A stretch of 64,000 bases of DNA from Larix kaempferi (taxonomy: Eukaryota; Streptophyta; Pinopsida; Pinales; Pinaceae): assembly GCA_027924585.1 (NCBI GenBank), contig BSBM01000007.1, positions 8,070,001 through 8,134,000 on the forward strand, read 5' to 3'. A program made the translations under genes and the position numbers. Shown here one piece after another: positions 43,210 through 51,255 of the stretch; positions within the stretch are counted from its first letter, which is position 1, and each line of letters starts with the position of its first letter. The notes beneath the pieces are model-generated. The model ran no database searches, had not been told where the DNA came from, and was given only the letters and a program-made list of their open reading frames with translations.

Positions 43210-44103
43210 CTATAGCAACCCATATGCACGACAATCCTTGTCATCGTGTCCTACCAAATTACAGAAAGTACAATACAGATTTCGCAGGGTTGTGACCATT
43301 TTTTTCAGATACGGGAAATTATCATGACTGTGGCCAAACACTTGGCAAACACGACACCATGGCATACTGCCGCCATTCAATGGATTGGGCGCACCGGATA
43401 CCAAATAATTACGAAAATCTGGGCAATCATCTTTCGTATGTCCCTCTCGTCGACATCGCGTACACCAAACTTCGTCGTGTTGTTCCTTGTTCTTCTTTAA
43501 ATCTTGCAATTGTATAGTCAAGTTAGCAAGCTGTGTCTATATCTCCGACATCCCGGCTGCATTATCTCCAATCGGTGACGCCTCCAATCGCATTGCAATG
43601 TCTAAAGCTTCACTAGGCGTCGATATGTTTTGCTGCATCAGCGACAGCCCAATGTGGGGTAGCAGTGCCGCAATGAACCATTCTTTATGTTGGACATCTC
43701 TCATATCAAAACTAACCTTTGCCATCAGTGTCTTGAATCACTGGTCAAAATCCCATACCGTCTCATTGGGATACTGCTTAATTTCCTTCAATTCAGTAAT
43801 ATATTGAGCCTCCGACTTAGGCTGTCTAAATTCAGCAATCAACCCATCTCGAATCTCATTCAATGACTTCTCTGGGGCCACTATAGGGACTAAGACAAAC
43901 TTCATGAACCAATCTAATGCACGACCTCGCAGAGTCGTGGCCAACTGTCCTTTCTTGACATCGTCATCAGTGATCTGTTTCACGGTCCAAACCGCTTCAC
44001 ACAAAAACCAGTACTGTTCTAGGTTGTCTATTACACTTCCATGGAACAATGGTAGTTTAGCATCATCGCCCGCCATCTTGGGATTCCTTCCTCCTGTCGC
44101 CGC
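43210..44103 (-). pseudogene. Gag capsid and three zinc knuckles of the 24-kb element
   Basis: From 44103 downward: MAGDDAKLPLFHGSVIDNLE, QYWFLCEAVWTVKQI, QLATTLRGRALDWFMKFV and IRDGLIAEFRQPKSEAQYI, the retrotransposon gag pattern. After a break, WFIAALLPHIGLSLMQQ and SEALDIAMRLEA continue it. The frame 43521-43210 has CTRCRREGHTKDDC (intact CCHC), CRVCQVFGHSHDNF (last Cys to Phe) and CTFCNLVGHDDKDC (intact). The left end meets the 11.5-kb insertion at its GCCGC duplication. The gag start is beyond it, near 55600-55990. Confidence 0.85.
44099..44103. repeat. Target-site duplication GCCGC (left copy)
   Basis: GCCGC abuts TGTTAACA at 44104 and recurs at 55585-55589 abutting the other end. Its presence shows that the whole 11.5-kb unit with inverted LTRs behaves as one insertion. 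Confidence 0.9.
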
Positions 44104-44828
44104 TGTTAACACCCAGAAAGTGCTCACTACCTCATCTACCACATTATATGGCTCGTTTGTCCATTTTCCTACCATATTTTCCCTAAAATCCCATAATATC
44201 CCACTAAAAAGCCTCCAAAAGGCCTAAAATGCCTCCAAAAGGCCACAAAACCATCAAAATAGCCTAAAAAAGGCTAAAAAACCCCCTTTTCCTCCAAAAA
44301 TAGCAAAAATCCCCTAAAAAGGGAATAAAAAATATAAAATAATGAGGAAAAGGAGGAAAAAACCCTATACAGCTGCCCAAAACCATGTGTTTCCTAAAAC
44401 CATGGGTCAACACTCCACCACCAAAAAACTATAAATAGGTGATGGAGATCCCTTATTCCATATCCAGAATCACACGCACCCTTACTCTGCCAAAATCTCT
44501 CTCGAAACCCTAGTTCACCATTGAACTATTTTCACCTTGAGAGCCACCTTTGGCCCATTCCCATCATTGGAGAAGGAGAAGGAGCATATTGAAGCTTGGA
44601 GCATCCTCTTGGACACTGCAAAGGGCTTCACCAACCTCCACATTGGAGGTAATATCAATATATAAAACCACTTTTTTATATCTTTTGTTTATGTTTCATG
44701 CAATGTTTTAGAAGTAATTTAATTTCTGTTTTAGCTTAGTTATTTACATTTACTGAACTGCTACTAAGGAGTCCATTCTCCTTAGTAGGTGCTCATTTGC
44801 ACAAGCTAGGGGTAAAACCCTAGCTACA
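44104..44828 (+). repeat. Left LTR of the inverted-LTR unit (plus orientation)
   Basis: 725 bp, TGTTAACA...TAGCTACA. It contains ctataaatagg (44429-44439), a TATA box, and a splice donor GAG|GTAATA (44649). After 44828 the common sequence GTTT follows, then it diverges from the right unit: no primer-binding site is visible here. Confidence 0.9.
44429..44439 (+). promoter_or_regulatory. LTR TATA box driving the PMD transcript
   Basis: CTATAAATAGG lies ~220 bp before the LTR splice donor at 44649. The same box occurs inverted in the right LTR (55251-55260), so each LTR can drive transcription inward. Inferred from sequence only. Confidence 0.6.
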
Positions 44829-45900
44829 GTTTCTAGCCGGTGTGACTAGAGTATTCCTTTTTCGTAATTAGTCTACCAGGTCCGGAAAAGGGTTAAACTT
44901 ATACCAGATAGACGCCCTTTCAGGTACTTTAACGAGCATGAAAGGAAGCAAGATTGCTCGGCGATCTTTTCATTCTTTTAGGAGTCAGAAAAGAGCTTAA
45001 CGAAAACTCCCTAAGTGCCTTTTTCGTAAAGGACTTGTTCGGCCCGAAAAAGGGATAAAATTATACCGAACAAAAGGAATGGCCAGGCAAGGAGGAAGTG
45101 TTCAACCAAGGCTCAGTAATGATGACCAAGGACGAGGGTAGGGGGGAACACTGGTGGGCCTCCTTGCGGGGTAGATGAAATGGTGGCAAAATAACGAGAC
45201 ATTTGCAGTATGACAGGAGTGAATGGCTCATGTAAAAAATGTGGAACAATCCGATAGCGGTCGATGTGGCGCGCAAACCGAGGCAGCAAGGTGTTGGGAC
45301 ACAATGTTGAAATTGTACCAAGTGAGAGTGAAAAATGATCTCAAGCATCATCACGAGCTCGGAAAAATGAATCTGGCGATATAAAGGATGTCAAAAACGG
45401 GTAACGGTCGATGTGGCACGCAAACCGAGGTGACGGGGGCGTTTTGAAAAATGCCCGGAAAATCTAGAGGTGAGAGCGAGAAATGATCTCAAGCATCATC
45501 ACCAGCTCAAAAAAATGAATCCGATGATATAAAACATGTGAAAAACGGAGAATGGCCGATGTGGTGCGCAAACCGAGGCGACTAGTGGCGTCTGAAAAAT
45601 GGGCAAAAAATGACGAAACAGAAATAATGCAACGAGGTGACCATCATGACGGTCTCGTCGTGTTGATTCCAATGGTGGAAACGGTTTGTAAAACGGACTC
45701 CGTATGGGGCCAGAATGACTAAAACAAGAAAAAGTCAACGGACTATAAATAGTGGTGGGTCCAACATGACATGTGTCATTTGTACTTGTTGACTTTGACT
45801 TGTGATTAGAGTTGACCAGAGCTTAGGTGGCATTTCTGGACGATCCGTCTGGCTGATTTTAGATCCGTGAGATACAGGTATTTCACCAAACTCATACCTG
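44829..45900 (+). other. Leader / intron of the PMD unit with a 147-bp tandem repeat
   Basis: No coding region. From about 45235 to 45600 a unit containing GGTCGATGTGGCGCGCAAACC and AAATGATCTCAAGCATCATC repeats at a spacing of 147-148 bp (aaaccgagg at 45275, 45422 and 45570). Another pair of similar segments (aaagggttaaacttatacc and aaagggataaaattatacc) lies at 44886 and 45050. Confidence 0.7.
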
Positions 45901-45939
45901 CATGGTTTTTAGGGTCGGGGGTTGGGTAGTGGGTCCCAG

Positions 45940-46240
45940 GGTGTATTTGTACGGTTCACGTGGGGTGGACCGCGGGTTAGGGGGTCGAAACCGCGGTTGG
46001 AGGCCGCGAGTTTCGGGGTGAACCACGCGGTTGGAGACCGCGTGTTTCGGGTTGAAGCACACGGTTGGAGACCGTGTGTCTCCTGGATGGAACCGCGGTC
46101 GAGTACCGCGAGTTCCAAGAAGGAACACGCGGTTCCCAACCGCGGGTTTAGGGCTGACAGCCGCGGTTAGGAACCACGACCATATGCCTAACAGCCGCGG
46201 TCGGAAACCGCGGCAGGAAGCCCGAAAGCCGCGGTTTTGG
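45940..46240 (+). repeat. CCGCGGT minisatellite upstream of the PMD gene
   Basis: About ten units of 28-36 bp, each with a CCGCGG or closely related core (accgcgggtt, accgcggttgg, accacgcggttgg, agccgcggtcgg). Cores are palindromic, so units can fold as hairpins (for example ACCGCGG...CCGCGGT). A related array lies in the leader on the other side of the unit (54390-54760). Confidence 0.8.
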
Positions 46241-46328
46241 GCCGAGCTATTAGGGTCTTCTGGGAAAGGGAAAAGTACTTTCTTTAGTTGACATGAGTCT
46301 GATGAGTTGACTTTGTGTGATTGACAGG

Positions 46329-47652
46329 ATGCCGCAGGTTCTCTGGAGAGAGCGGGAGATCCCTGATGAGACCATGGGTTTCATTCGAGAGAATCGCCAT
46401 GTGCGATCTGTGCTGGGACTGTGCGGATTACTGAAGTTCGCACAGATACCCATGATACGGTCAGCAGCATTGCTGCTGAACCGTCTGATCAGCTTCTGGG
46501 AGCCGGACATACAGGCTTTCCGGGTACAGGGTGAGAGGGTGGATCTCACCCTGACCGATGTATACTTTCTGACGGGGTTGCCCTGCCTGGGCAGGGTGGC
46601 AGACACACAGCCGCGGGTTGCCGCGGACGTCGACATGGAGGACATGTTGGAGAGGTACTGTGGTCCGGACGCGAGGGTGCATAGGAATGCACTCCTGGTG
46701 AGGGACCTACAGGAGCCGGCAGTGCAGGCCATGGCGGCGTGTGTGGTGCGGGTATTGGGTTCCCAGTCACCTGAGAAGGTGTCTGGGGGTCAGATGCAGA
46801 TGGTAGAGCGCGTACTGGATGGGGTGTACTACGCGTGGGGCCAGATGTTCCTGACCTGTGTTCAGCGATAGCTGACGACAGCGAAGGAAGATGGCAAGGG
46901 CTTTTGTTTTGGGTCCTTCCTATGTGCCTTCTTTATGGAGAGGGTACCCACACTGCGGCCACAGGTGCCGATCCGGCCAGGAGGGATGAGGGAGCCGCGG
47001 ATGGTGCGGTGGGGCGAGATGATGCGCCGCCATGGTGGCGGCGACGTGGGCAGGTACTTCACGCAGGAGTTGTACCTGCAGTGGCTCCAGATACCACTGA
47101 CACTGGACGACTTCCCGTATCGGGACATGGACTTCACGGGAGATCCGGAGGCGCCACGAGCACCAGGACAGGCATGGGGTCCTGACGGTACGTATGTGTT
47201 TTGGTTGGATGTTATGTTTGTCAAGTTTTGATTTATATGATAGTAGATGGATATATTGTAACTGACATATGGTTGATATTGCAGATGTGGGTCCGAGGCC
47301 ACCTCCAGGACATGTGGCGCGGCGGGGTATTGTGGCCGTTCCAGCTCTGCCTGGACGAGGAGAGGTGTGGCGCCGGGATCCAGAGGTGACCCTAGAGTCT
47401 GTACGGGAACTACTGGATCATTTGTTGATAGGAGTGACTGACGAGGGATGGCGGGATGTCAATCCTGATGTGGTATGGGATTGCATGGGGGCACCCCGAG
47501 AGTTCAGATCCATCGCGATCCGGGTGGCGATCTTAGTGGACCGGGTCCGGGCACAGGAGGCCGGAGGAGAGGAGGACTTGCCGGAGGAGGAGCGAGGGGA
47601 GGACTCAGAGGCAGCCGATGCAGGCAGTGATGCAGGATACGACTCTCATTAG
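46329..47652 (+). pseudogene. Plant mobile domain (PMD) protein gene, three-part model with one in-frame stop
   Basis: PMD proteins (MAIN/MAIL1 family and transposon-borne relatives) have a domain of unclear biochemical role linked to silencing and found in Gypsy Tat and Mutator elements. The ATG at 46329 follows an AG acceptor (46326-46327), so an intron from the LTR donor at 44649 would end here. Exon 2 reads IPDETMGFIREN, LCGLLKFAQIPMIRSAALLL, FWEPDIQAFRVQGERVDLTL, DVYFLTGLPCLGRVAD, all typical of PMD. After a TAG at 46869-46871 the same frame goes on with GKGFCFGSFLCAFFMERVPT, MVRWGEMMRRHGG and LDDFPYRDMDFTGDPEAP up to donor GT (47187). The last exon starts after AG at 47284 with DVGPRPPPGH and ends in an acidic tail (EEDLPEEERGED). 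Apart from the TAG, the frame is clean for about 410 codons. It could be an assembly of a still-functional family member with one recent mutation. Confidence 0.82.
47188..47284 (+). other. Small intron of the PMD gene
   Basis: GTACGT at 47187/47188 to TTGCAG at 47279-47284, ~97 bp and AT-rich against GC-rich exons. Splicing keeps the frame (GAC G|AT GTG). Inferred from splice signals and codon continuity. Confidence 0.7.
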
Positions 47653-47810
47653 GGAGTGTAGGGGACTCCCCCCGAGTTTTGTAGCTACGGCATGTATGTT
47701 GATGAGGCTGTTAGGGATGCATAGCCATTTTTTGTATAGCTGAGTACAGGGGTACTCAGGACATGTATAGCTGTGAACATGTATATTTTTTGATATATAT
47801 ATATATATAT

Positions 47811-47994
47811 GCACGTGGATGCACTTTTTTGTATGATTTTTGTTGTATTTGTACGCACGTGGATGCGCTTTATGTGTTGTGATATGTTTACATTGCACGT
47901 GGATGCAAGTAGGTTAGGATGTTAGGCACGTGGATGCCCCTTGTGTATTTTATGTAATGCAACATGATATATGTATGTTTAGGCACGTGGATGC
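47811..47994 (+). repeat. GCACGTGGATGC repeats (five G-box motifs)
   Basis: GCACGTGGATGC occurs at 47811, 47855, 47895, 47926 and 47983, with 31-57 bp spacing. Each contains CACGTG, the core G-box bound by plant bZIP and bHLH factors. The array lies between the convergent PMD and RNase H genes, after an (AT)n run at 47794-47810. Confidence 0.85.
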
Positions 47995-48108
47995 CCCTAT
48001 GGATATGCATGTGGTTTATGGACATGGATGCAAATGTGGATGCGATGCAATCTTTTTGGGTTTTCATATGTATTTTTATGAGATGCTATGGGATGATGAT
48101 GCATGATG

Positions 48109-48537
48109 TTACATGGTGTGATAGATGTGCCAATCTAGGATGTTGTTGGCCATTTGGTCTGCGACACTATTTTGGGTTCTGGGGACATGTGTGAATGTGA
48201 TGGATTCAAATTGTCGGCTGAGTTGGTTTGTGCGCACGAATTTTCTAAAAAGGCAGGGATCACGCACCTGGTAGCAGTTGTTGAGCTGGGAGACAAGTAG
48301 ATGGGAGTCAAGGAACACATGAAGGTGACTTATGCCCATTTGGAGGGCGGCAGTCAGGAGACCGGTCACAGCATCATACTCCGCCTGGTTATTGGTAGCA
48401 GCGCCTATACATATTCCGTCAAGGTGAATCATCGCGTTGGAAGGGGAGTACAAGACCCATGCTGTAGAAGCCAGGTTGGGAGACCAGCGGCTTGCGCCGT
48501 CAGCGAAGCCAGTGTAACGAGGTGGAAGGTGGTCCAT
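48109..48537 (-). CDS. Archaeal-type RNase H of the inverted-LTR unit
   Basis: 142 codons. It would cut RNA in RNA/DNA hybrids. The order of catalytic acids fits RNase HI of the RVT_3 type: FADGASR (Asp), NNQAEYDAV (Glu), LHVFLDSHLLVSQL (Asp) and QNSVADQMAN (Asp). A second RNase H of this kind is characteristic of Tat elements, where it lies between the ordinary RNase H and integrase. Here neither the ordinary RNase H nor integrase is nearby: upstream is the RT entry region, downstream the G-box repeats. The start codon is tentative, as it is probably the end of a larger polyprotein. The frame is intact. Confidence 0.85.
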   Translation of the reverse strand: MDHLPPRYTGFADGASRWSPNLASTAWVLYSPSNAMIHLDGICIGAATNNQAEYDAVTGLLTAALQMGISHLHVFLDSHLLVSQLNNCYQVRDPCLFRKFVRTNQLSRQFESITFTHVPRTQNSVADQMANNILDWHIYHTM

Positions 48538-48933
48538 CTGTAATCATGCAGAAAGGATGAATGTAAGATGATGGTAAAAAAGTGAAAAACAAAAAGAGAG
48601 CAAACTGTACAATGCGGACCAAAAGGGGGCCGCGAGTTATTCTATGGATAGAGACTCCTTAGGATGCAACCCATCATGGGGGTTGCGTAAAGGAATGTCT
48701 TCAGAGTTGGTTTCAGTACGAACATGAAGTTCCTCTGGCCGTGTGTCTATGTGATGTTTGAGAATGGCGATGTCGAACCCAGGCATTCCGTTAGAGGGCC
48801 AAGCGAAGACATCACGGAACTCTTGGAAGAGTTGTTTATAATCCTCAATCTCCCGCTCACTGCAGGAGGCTCCTAAAGTGATGAGTTCAGGGGCATATCT
48901 TGGGAACTTTGAGGGAAGAAGAGGATGTTGTTT
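48538..48933 (-). pseudogene. Second, broken copy of the RT entry segment
   Basis: Minus-strand text at about 48900-48710 repeats the end of the preceding ORF: LITLGASCSEREIEDYKQLF and EFRDVFAWPSNGMPGFDIAI against LITLGAFCSKQEIDDYRNLF and EFRDVFAWSYTEMPSVDPAI. The period is about 219 bp (48871 to 49090). Only the first ~65 residues of RT are present in each copy. The RT fingers, palm and thumb are missing. Confidence 0.75.
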
Positions 48934-51231
48934 CTAACGAACGAGGGGTACATCAGGCCAGGTGTCAATGTGGTGCTCTATAATGGCAGGGTCAACACTA
49001 GGCATTTCAGTATAGGACCAGGCAAAGACATCACGGAATTCTCGGAAAAGGTTTCTGTAGTCATCAATCTCTTGTTTACTGCAGAATGCTCCTAAAGTAA
49101 TGAGTTTAGGGGCACGTCCTGGGGTAGCGATATCAACTGGGATGACAGGTGAGATGTTGGCCATGTTACCTTCCTCGAAGGCATCCGGAGTAGGAATAGG
49201 GTCCTTGAACCAGTCGACCTTGGTGGGGAGGAAGTCTTTGGATTCAACCGCGTATTGGGTAGCGGAGCTAGAGGAGGATTCTTCAGGGATAAAATAGGAG
49301 CGGTGATGCATATCATCCCAGGGATAATCCGGGGCGGTAAGGGCCTCAAGAATCTCCTCATCGGTACGGAAAGTTTGCGTCGTCAAATCGGTTGACGAGG
49401 GGGTAGTAGTGGAAGAGATCATATAGATGATATTAACTTCTTCGGAAGGGGGAGAGACCGAGGGGTAAATCTCCTCAATGGTGGGTGGTGCCATCTCAAG
49501 ATCCAGATTGTTCATCTCATAGAGAGCCACTCTGTAATCCGGGAGATCGGGACAATGATGTGAATAGTGCCCGTAAATACCGCATATGGCACAGGAGTGG
49601 TTGGTACGTAGGGACTTATCTTTAGGCTTGGGAGTGGGGTTTAGTTCGACAGTTGGGATATTGGGGTCATCATCGAGCATCTGCATGTGCTTCTGCAATG
49701 CTGGTAACTGTGGGCATTGGTGGGTCGCATGGTCCAACTCGTCACACAGCGAGCATTTGGGAGGAGCACGAAATACTGGAGGGTTTTTTACTGTCTTGGG
49801 AGGTGGTACAGCAGTGTAAGGTTGTGGACCTCTGCCCCCAGTGGGTTTGGGAGGAGGAGGGGGAGCCGTGGAGGACGAAGGGGTAGAGACACCGGGAGGT
49901 GGCTGAGTGGTAGTAGCCATGGGTTGCACCGGTTGGAGGACGACATCTGGTGTCGGCGGGCGAACGGGAGGCGAAAGATACCATACAGGTAATCCCAAAG
50001 TTAACCCAGGGAGGCTAAGGGTAGCCATGACCGGGGCGCTTACTACTCCCGATGGAGGGACTAGGAATGGGATCATATGGATCGGTGTAACACCAATGTG
50101 GCTAGGTACCAATGGTGGTTTAGGAAACAAGGGTGGTTGAGTATTAGGTGGTAGGTTGTCGTGGGACAAGGTACATAAGTCAGACATTTCGGGCGTAGAT
50201 GACGGCGGAGGAATGGATTGAAAGGTGGAGGTCATCGGCGTGTCTGAGTAGACTCCAGGCCCCGTAGAGGAAACAAACGAGGTGGTGGCAAGAGAAACAG
50301 GTTGTTCAACCATGGGGAGAACATTTTCCGGTGCCGCAGGAGCACTGGGATCATAGTAGGTGAGCTGGTCAACCTTAACCACGTGTCCCTCATGGGGGAA
50401 CATCATGGTGTGAAAGACAGAAGAGGCAACTGCCCGCATGGCATACATGTAGCTGTGGCCCAGTAAAAGGTTATAATCCAATTGGACATTGATTACCTCA
50501 ATGTCAATGAGTACAGTTTTGCCACCTAACTGGACGGGGACATTGGCTAGGAGGCCTTGGGGCTGAGCCGAACGACCGTCGTAGGCGCGTAATGCAGTGG
50601 TGGACTGCTGGAGAGGAGGGGACCCCAGCTTCTGCCATACAAATGTAGACATAACGCATGTGGAGGCACCCTCATCGATGATGCACTGATGGATGACAAG
50701 ATTCCTAACGGAGACAGTAACTTGGAATGCTAAGCTGGAAGGTAGGCGTGGTTCAGACTGGTCTAAATCGAATGCCATCAAATGTGAATCAGTTGGGTCA
50801 ATCCCCCCAATGGCGGAGAGTAAAGTCTTGCGCTGGGAAGGGCAGTTCTTCAAGACTTCTAACGCAGACATGGCTGCGGGAGATTGGGCTAGGTCGTCGA
50901 CGATGTTGTAGTTTGACGCAGCGCGCGCAGTAGGGTTATTATTGATTCGGCGAAGTGGGAAACGAGGTGCTTTCGCAGCGCCGTCTATGGGAGGCGGAGG
51001 TATACGTAATGCCTGATCAGTGGGATGGGCGTTAGTAGGTTTATCCGTGGGAAGGGCTTCAGAGGTGGAGCCGTATTGGTTCCGACGGGTCTGGAGGTTG
51101 ACATCAGCGGATGACATCATCAACAAGTGGTGGGTACCTGAGTCAAACATGGGTTGATCAGGAGCAGCGTAAGTGATCTGTTGTTGTTGGGGCACATTGG
51201 CTTGATGGGGAGCCAACGGCTGAGTGTTCAC
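48934..51231 (-). CDS. Protease and linker with two zinc knuckles, 765 codons open
   Basis: Residues ~170-290 are a Gypsy/Tat-type retropepsin: VIHQCIIDEGASTCVMSTFV (active site D-E-G-A instead of D-[ST]-G-A), RSAQPQGLLANVPVQLGGK and LDYNLLLGHSYMYAMRAVAS. A long Pro/Ser/Thr-rich linker follows, then two CCHC knuckles, CSLCDELDHATHQC and CAICGIYGHYSHHC. The ORF ends in the RT entry (EFRDVFAWSYTEMPSVDPAI). Having zinc knuckles after protease is unusual, as they normally end gag. There are no stops in 765 codons, so the frame is young or selected. It lies in the same frame as the upstream gag, separated by one TAA and eight codons. Confidence 0.85.
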   Translation of the reverse strand: MNTQPLAPHQANVPQQQQITYAAPDQPMFDSGTHHLLMMSSADVNLQTRRNQYGSTSEALPTDKPTNAHPTDQALRIPPPPIDGAAKAPRFPLRRINNNPTARAASNYNIVDDLAQSPAAMSALEVLKNCPSQRKTLLSAIGGIDPTDSHLMAFDLDQSEPRLPSSLAFQVTVSVRNLVIHQCIIDEGASTCVMSTFVWQKLGSPPLQQSTTALRAYDGRSAQPQGLLANVPVQLGGKTVLIDIEVINVQLDYNLLLGHSYMYAMRAVASSVFHTMMFPHEGHVVKVDQLTYYDPSAPAAPENVLPMVEQPVSLATTSFVSSTGPGVYSDTPMTSTFQSIPPPSSTPEMSDLCTLSHDNLPPNTQPPLFPKPPLVPSHIGVTPIHMIPFLVPPSGVVSAPVMATLSLPGLTLGLPVWYLSPPVRPPTPDVVLQPVQPMATTTQPPPGVSTPSSSTAPPPPPKPTGGRGPQPYTAVPPPKTVKNPPVFRAPPKCSLCDELDHATHQCPQLPALQKHMQMLDDDPNIPTVELNPTPKPKDKSLRTNHSCAICGIYGHYSHHCPDLPDYRVALYEMNNLDLEMAPPTIEEIYPSVSPPSEEVNIIYMISSTTTPSSTDLTTQTFRTDEEILEALTAPDYPWDDMHHRSYFIPEESSSSSATQYAVESKDFLPTKVDWFKDPIPTPDAFEEGNMANISPVIPVDIATPGRAPKLITLGAFCSKQEIDDYRNLFREFRDVFAWSYTEMPSVDPAIIEHHIDTWPDVPLVR

Positions 51232-51255
51232 TACGCCTTGGGTCGGTAAGGGGTT

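Noticed and set aside
45892-46291. Arg/Pro-rich frames on both strands over the CCGCGG array
   Set aside because: They are GC-rich minisatellite DNA open in many frames, with no domain and no codon-use support.
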